A stretch of 64,000 nt of DNA from Nitrosopumilus ureiphilus (GCF_013407185.1 NZ_CP026995.1:1261913-1325912), one strand, 5' to 3'; shown: positions 19,144-27,478, counted from the stretch's first letter. Notes: generated by a model not told the origin, from the letters alone. Translations and numbers: made by a program.

Positions 19144-19521
19144 TTGAAAAAAATAAATAAATTACAAAAGCAGTTGGAATCCGTAAAAACTGAATTGGGT
19201 AGACTATTACAATTTAGAGAAACATCAGCATTAAAAAAATTCAAGCGTCAACTCGAAGGAGAGAAAAGTAATATCTTATCTGAAATAAAAAAATCAACTC
19301 AAACCAAGGCAGAAAAAGAAAAACAAAGACAACAAAAAAGAACAGTTGCAAACAGAAATAGAAGTTCCAAGAACAAACGAGTCTGGAACTATGTCAAATC
19401 AATTCAAAAAAACTATTATCCTAAAAAACCTCTCAAAGAAATCAGAACATCACTAAGAAAACACAGGCAAGGACTAGACAACGATGTATCAGACGTTGCA
19501 TGGAGGAATCCTAGCCCATGA
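19144..19521 (+). CDS. Basic coiled-coil protein upstream of casposon PolB; terminal-protein candidate
   Basis: A 125-residue Lys/Arg/Gln-rich protein starting at TTG. Residues 1-75 are a long coiled coil (INKLQKQLESVKTELGRLL); residues 76-125 are basic with Tyr and Ser (WNYVKSIQKNYYPKKP). Its stop overlaps the polymerase start by 4 bp (ATGA), so the products are made together. In phage phi29 the terminal-protein gene directly precedes the polymerase gene. A priming role is plausible but not shown by any motif; it could instead be a polymerase accessory or DNA-binding factor. Confidence 0.7.
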   Translation: MKKINKLQKQLESVKTELGRLLQFRETSALKKFKRQLEGEKSNILSEIKKSTQTKAEKEKQRQQKRTVANRNRSSKNKRVWNYVKSIQKNYYPKKPLKEIRTSLRKHRQGLDNDVSDVAWRNPSP

Positions 19522-21374
19522 TTCCAACATCAAACGCCAAAACACTTGATGGCATTAGAATGCGTAAACAAAACCGAAATCTCAATTCTTCAAAAGATCC
19601 TCGATATGTAGTTGGGATAGATACTGAAACTGAGAATGGAGATATCTTTCTTATTGCAGATTCTGATGGAAATTACCTTGATGGAAAAATAACATTTGAT
19701 GGTATAGCAGAGTTTCTGTTCCGACATGAATATGAATGGATTTTCTTTTACAATTTATCTTATGACGCTGAATGTATTCTAAAGTTACTCCCTGAAGAAA
19801 TACTGATACAGTACAAATGGAAAAAAGAACTACGATTCCAATACAAAAAATATAAAATTCATTATATCGATAGAAAGAAACTCACAATATCCAAAGGGAA
19901 TCACTCTATTTCCTGTTACGATATAGCACAATACTATGACAACAAATCACTTGATGTTGCATCAGAATCTGTTGGATTATCCCTTGATCAAGAATATTTG
20001 GATTTGAAGAAAAACAGAAAAATTTTCTCAAAATTCTATTATTCTCGAAACAAACGTCAAATTCGTGCCTACTGTATCAAAGATTGTAGGCTTACAAAGG
20101 AGTTATCAGAATATTGGATTGGGATATTTGAGACAGTATTCTCATTTTATCCCAATAACTGGATTTCAGCAGGGTATCTGGCAGAAAAGGTTCTGATTAA
20201 CAATGACATTCCAATTCCTCTATTCAATGAATTGCAATACCCAATACAAGAGATTGCCCGAAGTTCGTTTTATGGTGGACGATTTGAGTTAATCAAAAGA
20301 GGATACATTGGAGAATGTTACCTGTATGATCTAAACTCTGCATATCCGTATGCACTAACTACAATGCCTGACATCACTCAAGGAAAGTGGTTTGAATCAA
20401 AAAAGATTCATCCAAAATCAAAGATTGGCTTCTTTTTCATTGAAGCAAACATTTCAGACAAAGTAAAGATTGCACCATTTCCATTTGTAAAAAAGAATAG
20501 AACCATTTGCTATCCTTCTGGTAAATTCAAGACATATGTTACACTAGATGAATTACTCATGGTAAAAGGAGATCCTGAAATAAATTATAAAATATTAGAT
20601 TCATGGCAGTTCATTCCAAGGAATAATTGCACATATCCTTTCAAGAACTTTATCAAAAAACAATACTACAAAAGATTAGAACTAAAAGAAGAGAACAATC
20701 CATTAGAGAAAGCAATCAAGATAGTATTGAATTCCATATATGGTAAGATGGCACAACGTACCAATAATGTTATCGGGAATTTATTCAATCCCGTAATTGC
20801 ATCTTACATTACAGGATACACAAGACGACAACTCTATGAATTTACAAAGAAAAACAAACTTGATAACTTTGTTGTGGCATATGCAACAGATTCTGTTGCA
20901 TGTCAAAAGAAGATAAAAAACCTTGACAGCAAAAAACTAGGAAAAATGAAACTTGACAAACAGGCAGATGATGTGATTTTTCTCTCAAACGGATTCTACA
21001 AATTCAATGGAATCTGGAAGAATCGTGGTATAGGATATGACAACGAAAGAAAAATAGAGATTGAGCATTTAGAAACCAGAGTCAAAAAAGACGGTCAGTT
21101 ATACATCGGAGTGAAATCCACTAGAACCACCCACATAAAGTCAGGGATTTTGTATAACAGGCTCAAAAAAGTGGGTAAAATTGAATCATATGAGAAGAAA
21201 ATTGGGCTGAATTCAGATAAAAAAAGACTATGGGATTCAGATTTAGAATCTCTGAATAGTAAAATGATGTGTGATTCTCTTCCAATTCCTGCAGATTTGG
21301 TAGGGGAATTGATTGGAAAAGAGGATTTGGAATGGTATGACGATGAAAAGTATGAACCTGAAAGTGAATTATGA
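19518..21374 (+). CDS. Casposon family B DNA polymerase, protein-primed type
   Basis: A 618-residue compact PolB. Exonuclease motifs: I, GIDTETE (Asp35, Glu37); II, FFYNLSYDAECI; III, YCIKDCRLTK. Polymerase motif A is YDLNSAYPYAL (Asp271), motif B is KIVLNSIYGKMAQR and motif C is VAYATDSVA (Asp458). The region between motifs A and B is long enough for the TPR inserts of protein-primed enzymes, and a downstream NGFYKF matches the KxY-like motif. The usual DTDS of motif C reads ATDS, so the first Asp is replaced by Ala. It would replicate the casposon. It shares little with the host polymerase at 9,054. Confidence 0.9.
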   Translation: MIPTSNAKTLDGIRMRKQNRNLNSSKDPRYVVGIDTETENGDIFLIADSDGNYLDGKITFDGIAEFLFRHEYEWIFFYNLSYDAECILKLLPEEILIQYKWKKELRFQYKKYKIHYIDRKKLTISKGNHSISCYDIAQYYDNKSLDVASESVGLSLDQEYLDLKKNRKIFSKFYYSRNKRQIRAYCIKDCRLTKELSEYWIGIFETVFSFYPNNWISAGYLAEKVLINNDIPIPLFNELQYPIQEIARSSFYGGRFELIKRGYIGECYLYDLNSAYPYALTTMPDITQGKWFESKKIHPKSKIGFFFIEANISDKVKIAPFPFVKKNRTICYPSGKFKTYVTLDELLMVKGDPEINYKILDSWQFIPRNNCTYPFKNFIKKQYYKRLELKEENNPLEKAIKIVLNSIYGKMAQRTNNVIGNLFNPVIASYITGYTRRQLYEFTKKNKLDNFVVAYATDSVACQKKIKNLDSKKLGKMKLDKQADDVIFLSNGFYKFNGIWKNRGIGYDNERKIEIEHLETRVKKDGQLYIGVKSTRTTHIKSGILYNRLKKVGKIESYEKKIGLNSDKKRLWDSDLESLNSKMMCDSLPIPADLVGELIGKEDLEWYDDEKYEPESEL

Positions 21375-21376
21375 AA

Positions 21377-23029
21377 TTATCCTGTAATTTTCTTGAATTC
21401 TTCATTTTCGAGTAATGCAGAAAATGTTTTTGCTTTTTTTGCTTTTTCTTTGTAATTCACATCTTTTTCTATTGAATTCTTTAACAATTCCATTGATTCT
21501 GAAGTATTGCCTTGAATGTATTTTATCAATGATTTTTTGAAATATGCCTCAGGAATATTTGAGTTGTATTTTAAAACAGAATCAAAACAACAAAGTGCTT
21601 CATCATATTTTTGTAATCTACATAATGCATCACCCTTACGACCTAATGCCTGCAAATGATCAGGTTTTAATTTAATTAGTTCGTCGAAAGTTTGAATTGC
21701 TTTGTTAATATCTAATTGAATTAAAGAAGTGGCTTTATGTAATAATGCCATTTGATGTTCGTTTTCAAATAGAAGAATTTCTTCAAAACATTTCACGGCA
21801 TCTTCATATTTTTTTTCGTTTTCTAAAATAATTCCCTTGTTTCCTAATACCTGAAAATTCAACGGATCTAACACAAGTGTATCGTCAAAAATTTTTATGG
21901 CATCATTAACTTTTCTGTTTTTAATATATTCTTGTGCTTTCTTCAAAAATTCTTCTACTTTACTTTCATCTATTTTTTGAATTTCTTCAAAGGATAATGT
22001 TTTAGCAAATTCTTCATCTATTTCTTCATCATCTATCAGTTTGTCTATTATGTTTGAATCAAAATTTTCATTAGAATAATCATAATCAGTAGTTTTGTAA
22101 TTTTTTAACAAATTCAAAAAATCTAATCCTGATTTGAGGGCATCAATGGTTTCTTGTTGATCAGGTTGGTGTCCTGCATGGACTACCCGATGCCTTGTTT
22201 CCTTACATTTATTGTTCCAGTTTTGACATGTTGATTCACCAGTAATAGTATCAAATGTTGCTGCACGTAATACTGGTTTTATTACATCCCAGCGATATCG
22301 TGGAAATTCAGAAATTGAAGGATTATTCACATTAGCAGCGTCAAGATATGCCTGTACGGATGACGGATCAGTACTATTCAAGTCATTCAAATACGTTCTA
22401 AGAATATCTGATAGAATTATTTCAGCTGAAGTTTGAATTTCAACACATGCTAATCTAAAATTTCTGAATCCAAAGTAATCAATTGAATTTTTGGCTAGTT
22501 CGCTAACAAATGGAAAAGATTTTTCATTCATTAAACTCTCTTTGATTGAACCTATTTCCGCATCTGATAGATTTGACTTTCCTCCAATCTTTATTGCTCC
22601 TTTGGATGAAAAAGTCCAGCCACCTAATTCATTGTGATTTTCATCAAAATAACGATACTTGATAGCAACTACATCTTTTCGAAGTATGTCATGATTGAAA
22701 AATTCATTTGATTTCCATCTACACGTATTTAGAATTTTGTTTAACGCATCAAGGGAATATTTAGTACATATTTTTTGAATTTTTTCCTCTTCAAATTCTA
22801 CTGGGTTTGAAAAAACAAATCGTGTAACACATCTGCTATAATTGGTGTGTCCGAATCTATCTTCAGAAATCCTTGGATTCCCATACCATCCTGAAGCATT
22901 ATCTTTTGAGATCTTTTTTGCAAGATATACCATGCATGAATATTTTGAATTTTTGACAGAATATGGATTATCTGGAAGGTCAATTTGAAATGGTACATTA
23001 AATTGAACTCTGATTTCTTTTAATGGCAT
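21377..23029 (-). CDS. HEPN-like (RxxxxH) protein fused to TPR repeats
   Basis: A 550-residue protein with three parts. Residues 1-160 form a beta-rich N-terminal domain without recognised family. Residues 165-310 are helical and contain KETRHRVVHAGHQP, where Arg279 and His284 give the Rx4H motif of HEPN ribonucleases; the surroundings resemble Apea-type HEPN domains. Residues 355-530 are at least five TPRs (AIKIFDDTLVLDPLNFQVLG; AVKCFEEILLF; AIQTFDELIKLKPDHLQALG). It is convergent with the polymerase gene, 2 bp apart. Likely a defence or toxin-type RNase triggered through the TPRs, by inference. Confidence 0.75.
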   Translation of the reverse strand: MPLKEIRVQFNVPFQIDLPDNPYSVKNSKYSCMVYLAKKISKDNASGWYGNPRISEDRFGHTNYSRCVTRFVFSNPVEFEEEKIQKICTKYSLDALNKILNTCRWKSNEFFNHDILRKDVVAIKYRYFDENHNELGGWTFSSKGAIKIGGKSNLSDAEIGSIKESLMNEKSFPFVSELAKNSIDYFGFRNFRLACVEIQTSAEIILSDILRTYLNDLNSTDPSSVQAYLDAANVNNPSISEFPRYRWDVIKPVLRAATFDTITGESTCQNWNNKCKETRHRVVHAGHQPDQQETIDALKSGLDFLNLLKNYKTTDYDYSNENFDSNIIDKLIDDEEIDEEFAKTLSFEEIQKIDESKVEEFLKKAQEYIKNRKVNDAIKIFDDTLVLDPLNFQVLGNKGIILENEKKYEDAVKCFEEILLFENEHQMALLHKATSLIQLDINKAIQTFDELIKLKPDHLQALGRKGDALCRLQKYDEALCCFDSVLKYNSNIPEAYFKKSLIKYIQGNTSESMELLKNSIEKDVNYKEKAKKAKTFSALLENEEFKKITG

Positions 23030-23108
23030 TTTGTTAGTTTGTTGGACTTCATAATAAAGTGATATTTAATTTTGAAATACTTAAGTTCATAAATTTTAAT
23101 AAACTTCC

Positions 23109-23753
23109 ATGACTAATGGGGATTGGAGTTTTAAACAAAGTAGAGAACAAGCAAAAAAGGCAATTGCCAATCTACTAATCAATGCAGAAGAGTATCTAAA
23201 AGATGCAAAATTAATGTATGAAAACAAGAGATTTCACCACATTTCACTTCCAATAATTTTTGCTATTGAAGAGCTAGGTTCTTGTAGAATAATCCTTGAT
23301 AAACTAAAAAACACTGCAGAAGAAATTGAACTGAATAACTATGATGGATTGTACAAACATCAAAAAAGTATTGATAAAATCAGAAATGAATTAGAAATTT
23401 CTGATGAAAAGAAAAATTGGTTACAAGATGTATGGAAAGGATTTCCATTTTTTAGTCCTGTTGCAGGAAGGGTATTTGAAAATGATGAAGCAGAAAAAAT
23501 GAGATTGTTTGCACAGGAGTCCATGAGTAAAGAGACAGCAGACAAATTCAAGAATCTGTATGATGATGAATTAAAAATTCACTTGGAAAAAGGGGCTGAA
23601 ATGAGAATCAAAGATTCATTTGTATCATTTGATCATAAAACTGGAGATTCCTCCCTTGGAACTCCGATGAATCAACATTATGCAGAGGTAAGAGTTGGAG
23701 CAGTTGAAAAAATGATTCAAAAATTCAGAATTGAATTAGAGGGTATTAAATGA
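23109..23753 (+). CDS. AbiV-like abortive-infection protein
   Basis: A 214-residue helical protein. Residues 12-66 match the AbiV pattern: a helix with INAEEYLKDAKLMYENKRF, then LPIIFAIEELGSCRII with the diagnostic I-E-E-L-G. AbiV proteins have a HEPN-related fold and block phage translation in Lactococcus; archaeal members are not characterised. The C-terminal half has a helix-rich stretch and AEVRVGAVEKMIQKFR. Its last 8 bp overlap the 3' end of the convergent cas1 gene. Role as casposon-borne defence is inference. Confidence 0.75.
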   Translation: MTNGDWSFKQSREQAKKAIANLLINAEEYLKDAKLMYENKRFHHISLPIIFAIEELGSCRIILDKLKNTAEEIELNNYDGLYKHQKSIDKIRNELEISDEKKNWLQDVWKGFPFFSPVAGRVFENDEAEKMRLFAQESMSKETADKFKNLYDDELKIHLEKGAEMRIKDSFVSFDHKTGDSSLGTPMNQHYAEVRVGAVEKMIQKFRIELEGIK

Positions 23754-24768
23754 CAAACTCTTTTTCTTTTCCTGAACAATATTCTGCAAGATTTTGAGAA
23801 GCAATCTTTACAATTGTAATTTCTTGAACTGATTTCAAACCTGATTTTGTCTTCTTACCATGTCGAAAACCATATTTTCTTTCTTGGCGAAACTGTCTAT
23901 CTAACATCTCCAAAAATCTCTTGATCAGAGAAGAATCCATCACAACATTTCCATCTCTGGTATGAACAAATTCTTTGAGTTTGATTCTATGTCTTTTACT
24001 TGAATTATTTGCTATGGAATAAACTGAATAATCTACTAACCATCGAAATGGTTCAATAATATCATAAACTAATGGTTGAAATCCTGTGTGGGAACGATGC
24101 ATGAATCCAAAGTAAGGATCCAGACCAAACCCACAAACAAATTTGGAAATCTCCCCTGCCAATACAGAATAGCCATAATTTAACAAGGCATTGATGATAT
24201 CTGTTGCATTGTTCTTACTGGTGCGGATAAATGACTGATTTCTGGAATTAAACCCATATCTTTCAGGAATGAATTTGGCATATTCTGCAAAGTGGATTTT
24301 GCTTGCAAGATGTTCCTTTTCTGGTAATGATACAACATCACTGCCAATTAACTTGAGTAGTTTTAGTTGAGATTCTTTTTTAGCAGTTAGAATTTGCTTT
24401 GTTAGATATTCGCATTTTGTAGGATCTCTGAACGTATCATACTGTGCAATTCTGTATTTTGTTCCAGTAAGAGAATCCATCATGGAATTGCAATATGTTA
24501 TAGGTTTGCCATATGTGTCAACTAGAATTACATTTCGATTATTTTGAGAAAGTAGTGATAAGGCTTCAGTAGAGACATAGCCTTTTCCTGAAAGAATTAT
24601 TTTCTCATATGGCATGTTCTTGACAAACCACACTTCTGATTCTTGTTCTCCTGTAATGTCATGTCTGCCATTTTTTAGAATTAGTTTTGAATTTTTTACA
24701 GAAATGGAATGTCCATATCCTCGAAGTAGTTTTACATTGTAATGATTTCTTTTGTTTTTTAATGTCAT
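23746..24768 (-). CDS. cas1: Cas1-family casposon integrase (casposase)
   Basis: A 340-residue Cas1. The N-terminal beta domain ends with SLLSQNNRNVILVDTYGKP; the helical catalytic domain carries Glu162 in FAEYAKF, LLNYGYSVLAGEI, GLDPYFGFMH (His224) and the acidic motif YDIIEPFRWLVD (Asp236, Glu239). These are the metal-binding Cas1 residues used by casposases for TIR integration. The C-terminus is basic (RQERKYGFRHGKKTKSG) and may bind DNA. No cas2 or CRISPR array is nearby, consistent with a transposase role. Its ATG overlaps the stop of the cyclase-like gene by 4 bp, so the two are one operon. Confidence 0.95.
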   Translation of the reverse strand: MTLKNKRNHYNVKLLRGYGHSISVKNSKLILKNGRHDITGEQESEVWFVKNMPYEKIILSGKGYVSTEALSLLSQNNRNVILVDTYGKPITYCNSMMDSLTGTKYRIAQYDTFRDPTKCEYLTKQILTAKKESQLKLLKLIGSDVVSLPEKEHLASKIHFAEYAKFIPERYGFNSRNQSFIRTSKNNATDIINALLNYGYSVLAGEISKFVCGFGLDPYFGFMHRSHTGFQPLVYDIIEPFRWLVDYSVYSIANNSSKRHRIKLKEFVHTRDGNVVMDSSLIKRFLEMLDRQFRQERKYGFRHGKKTKSGLKSVQEITIVKIASQNLAEYCSGKEKEFVI

Positions 24769-25490
24769 TTACAAGATACGTATTTTAAAAATTCAATAGT
24801 ATTTCTTATCTTTAAAGATGCTCCAAGATCAGTAATTGAATTCAACTCATTCTCAAAAATTTCTACTAATTCATGTTTTTTTGAAACACCAAAATTTTCT
24901 TTATAGACATTCTTACCCCATCCCAAATCTAATCTACTCGGATAATTAATTGCAATTCCTTTCTCCACACCAATTTTTAATGGAATATCGTAATCTGTAA
25001 AAATTGTCTCATTATATTTTCCATTTAATTTTTTTTCTTTTCGCATTTGTTTAACCATGTTGTAAACACTAGGACTAACAGAAATACCTGCCCAATTTGG
25101 CATTGTATGATATTCTGCTGCTTCATCTATAGCTTTACCGATAATCATTTTATCACTTGAAAATATCTGACCTACACTCATACATCCTCGTAAATAGATT
25201 CCTTGTGAAATAGCCTCTAACATAACTAATGCAACATTATGTGCGGCAGCTGTTAAAACTGAACTCAGATTTTTTCCTGTATTTTTAATTATTATTGTAT
25301 CTGAAAATGCAATTAGTTTATTTTGAAAATCATCATTCTCACCAGGTGATTCATAATTTTCTTTCCAACTACTTGTTAGTTCTTCCCATGATTCGACATA
25401 TTTTTTGACATCTTTTACTCTATTCCATATCCCCTTAGTTCCTAATGCATCAAGAATTACAATTACGCCCGTTTCTTCTTCTACCGTCAT
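24765..25490 (-). CDS. Class III nucleotidyl-cyclase-like protein of the casposon
   Basis: A 241-residue single-domain protein. The layout matches the class III adenylate/guanylate cyclase fold: VILDALGTKG (metal Asp14), then IAFSDTIIIKN (second metal Asp64), then GIYLRGCMSVGQIFS (conserved R-G and G-Q) and MIIGKAIDEAAEYHTMPNWA leading to GISVSPSVY. Both candidate metal Asp residues are present. No sensor or transmembrane domain is attached. Similar stand-alone cyclases act in bacterial Pycsar defence, producing cyclic pyrimidine nucleotides. Substrate here is unknown. It is the first gene inside the right repeat and overlaps cas1 by 4 bp. Confidence 0.7.
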   Translation of the reverse strand: MTVEEETGVIVILDALGTKGIWNRVKDVKKYVESWEELTSSWKENYESPGENDDFQNKLIAFSDTIIIKNTGKNLSSVLTAAAHNVALVMLEAISQGIYLRGCMSVGQIFSSDKMIIGKAIDEAAEYHTMPNWAGISVSPSVYNMVKQMRKEKKLNGKYNETIFTDYDIPLKIGVEKGIAINYPSRLDLGWGKNVYKENFGVSKKHELVEIFENELNSITDLGASLKIRNTIEFLKYVSCK

Positions 25491-25516
25491 AACTTATGAA
25501 AAATATCTATGCAAAA

Positions 25517-25570
25517 AAGCATTACGACAACACAGCATGTTTTCCTTCCCAAATTGGGGGGATACCATTT
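25517..25570 (-). repeat. Casposon terminal inverted repeat, right
   Basis: Reverse complement of the left repeat over 54 bp with one difference. Its inner edge is 26 bp from the start codon of the cyclase-like gene, so it must overlap or closely border that operon's promoter. Confidence 0.95.
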
Positions 25571-25587
25571 TTATCGACTATCAGTAA
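25571..25587 (+). repeat. Casposon target-site duplication, right copy
   Basis: Exact second copy of TTATCGACTATCAGTAA. The chromosomal sequence beyond it contains a short hairpin, ACTGC-TAG-GCAGT at 25602-25614, which would have stood next to the target before insertion. Confidence 0.9.
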
Positions 25588-25849
25588 AAAGGGAAAGCCC
25601 CACTGCTAGGCAGTAAAAGTGTGATATAACCTAAATCATAACGAAAGATTGTTGAAAATAATTAGAACAAAAAATTGTTCTTAGGATTTTAGATTTTTTA
25701 AAGATTTTACTTTGAATGAATATTTTTCCTTTTAATTTTCTGTGCAACAAAATAGATTTTTTTGACAACAATAAATTGACTTAATACCTAAGTTAATGAA
25801 GATGGGCATATTCCTTGCTCAAAAGAAGATATCATGACCTGACATTGAA

Positions 25850-26266
25850 TTACGAAAATATGTTTGCACAATAATCCATCCCCAAATGAACAAAATGGTC
25901 ATAAGATCTCATAAAAGATACCATCGTATCAAATTGTGCTTTTCGAAAATTGGTATACATGTCAATATTAGAGATGGTAGTTTCGGTGTAACCTCTCCAA
26001 AACTTGTCTGTAGCATCCAAAGTTTTTTTATCTATTCCAAGATTGTCAAAGAAATGCTTTTCAGAAAGATAGCATGTTCCAAAAATATCTTCAAGTGAAT
26101 GAAGATATTCATCATAAAAATTAGAGTATAGCTGTGTATAGATAGGAGTTTGGGTTTCATATTTCTTAATTATTTTTGTAGTGTTGTTCTTTAACAGATC
26201 ACATACCGAAATTGAATTATTCTTTTCTGCCTTTACATCACTTTGGTAAATCTGTTTATTACTCAT
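25850..26266 (-). CDS. Hypothetical helical protein
   Basis: The ATG at 26266 (MSNKQIYQSDVKAEKN) is preferred over one ten codons upstream because the latter extension is not protein-like; this gives 138 residues. The product is helical and rich in aromatic residues (YTQLYSNFYDEYLHSLEDIF; FWRGYTETTISNIDMYTNFRK), a texture like phasin or granule-associated helical proteins. That likeness is weak. Long upstream spacing suggests its own promoter. Confidence 0.6.
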   Translation of the reverse strand: MSNKQIYQSDVKAEKNNSISVCDLLKNNTTKIIKKYETQTPIYTQLYSNFYDEYLHSLEDIFGTCYLSEKHFFDNLGIDKKTLDATDKFWRGYTETTISNIDMYTNFRKAQFDTMVSFMRSYDHFVHLGMDYCANIFS

Positions 26267-26592
26267 TGTACCCTTACCTGTCTTGGGACATGTCAACTTG
26301 ACATGTGTCTATATGTGTGATCATTTTGAACAGACATATCTCTATAGGCTCAATCTTGAGAGATAAGATAATAGTAAAAATTAAGGCTGTCATCGGATTT
26401 TTCACAAAACCGATCTTAAGTCAATGTTTTTACTATGCTAACAAATCACCTAGTCGTCTCTTTTTGGATTGTAAAGTCGAGTCAATGATATAAAAAAAAC
26501 TCCCCATATCAACTATTAATTCAGCTAAAAGAATTGTGAACCAAAATTGAAATGTAAACATCGTTCAACTAGATAAGAGCGATTATTTTAAT

Positions 26593-26991
26593 TCAGTCTT
26601 TAGGATGAGAGCAAAGTTCTGCCAATACACCATGAAGAGATTTTGGATGAATAAAAGTAACTTTAGTTCCTGCCGAACCAGGCCTTATTTGACCCAAGAA
26701 TTGAATTCCACACCCTTCCATTCGTTCTACTTCGCCTTCAATGTTATCAGTTTCTAATGCCATATGATGTAATCCTGGACCTTTTTTATCAAGAAATTTT
26801 TTGATGGGACTAGAATCGTTTGTTGGCTGCATTAATTCAACACGACCGTTTTCTAAATGAATAATTGCAACTTTGACTCCTTCAGTTTCTACTGTTTCAA
26901 ATTCGACACTATCTACACCTAATGCCTGTTGATACACTTTGGCTGATTCCTCTACATCATTTACTGCAATTGCAATATGATCAATTTTCAT
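26593..26991 (-). CDS. mce: Methylmalonyl-CoA epimerase
   Basis: A 132-residue vicinal-oxygen-chelate fold enzyme. The paired motifs are IDHIAIAVNDVEESAKVY with metal His, VELMQPTNDSSPIKKFL, GPGLHHMALETDNIE with the second metal His and the C-terminal HPKSLHGVLAEL with metal Glu. It interconverts (S)- and (R)-methylmalonyl-CoA, supplying the mutase encoded at 30,619 and 40,903. In thaumarchaea this step belongs to the 3-hydroxypropionate/4-hydroxybutyrate cycle. Confidence 0.95.
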   Translation of the reverse strand: MKIDHIAIAVNDVEESAKVYQQALGVDSVEFETVETEGVKVAIIHLENGRVELMQPTNDSSPIKKFLDKKGPGLHHMALETDNIEGEVERMEGCGIQFLGQIRPGSAGTKVTFIHPKSLHGVLAELCSHPKD

Positions 26992-27058
26992 CTAAAAGAC
27001 CTCTCACTGTAGATATTTTATGGGTTTTATTTAATATGCAGAATGAGTTTTCCCCATC

Positions 27059-27211
27059 ATGGAAACTACCACATATACTGTAATCAAGACGATTAATGAC
27101 GCTGGCCCTACTCATACAGGCATAATCACAGAACAATGTAAAAAAGTTATATCATCACTAGAGAAGGGATACTCCTTTGAGACAAGAAAATTTGTCAAAG
27201 AAAGAACATAA
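27059..27211 (+). CDS. Small conserved-looking protein
   Basis: A 50-residue frame from ATG to TAA, divergent from the epimerase gene. It begins METTTYTVIKTINDAGPTH and ends in a basic tail. Composition is protein-like; no family recognised. Between its stop and 27,478 there are only very short frames, including a hydrophobic peptide near 27,318 (MMAIGLISAFIILV) behind a TATA-like TTTATAAAA at about 27,252. Confidence 0.45.
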   Translation: METTTYTVIKTINDAGPTHTGIITEQCKKVISSLEKGYSFETRKFVKERT

Positions 27212-27478
27212 AATGCAACACTATTACCCTATTGGAACTCCGCCAAATGCACTTATTTATAAAAAAGCTCAAATTTCAATCAAAGCAATGGTGAAACAGG
27301 CATTGTTTTCAATATGATGGCAATAGGGCTAATTTCTGCATTTATAATACTTGTTTCAACCAAAATATTAATTTAAGAAACACTTCCAGAGTTAATTTAT
27401 AATCTGACTTGTAAAAATAAATAAATAAAATTAATGTAACTTATCATTGAGAAAAGAAAATCTCAATTAAACTGAATG

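Larger units (their letters stand above)
15957..25570. mobile_element. Casposon (Cas1-encoding self-replicating transposon), protein-primed PolB type
   Basis: A 9,614-bp element bounded by 54-bp terminal inverted repeats (53 of 54 matching) and a 17-bp direct target duplication. It encodes a Cas1-family integrase (23746-24768) and a short family B polymerase with protein-primed features (19518-21374), the two defining casposon genes. Established knowledge: thaumarchaeal casposons (family 1) pair Cas1 with a protein-primed PolB. Cargo comprises a membrane TPR protein, a zinc-ribbon protein, a winged-helix regulator, a HEPN-TPR protein, an AbiV-like protein and a nucleotidyl-cyclase-like protein. 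All reading frames are intact, so the element may be active or recently inserted. It occupies an intergenic position after the XRE-CBS gene. Confidence 0.95.

Noticed and set aside
23746-24768. A CRISPR-Cas adaptation locus because of Cas1
   Set aside because: No Cas2, no other cas genes and no repeat-spacer array are nearby; the terminal inverted repeats and PolB identify a casposon instead.
25666-25683. Hairpin AGAACAA-AAAA-TTGTTCT as a regulatory element
   Set aside because: Such short AT-rich palindromes occur by chance in this composition, and no gene ends or starts close by.
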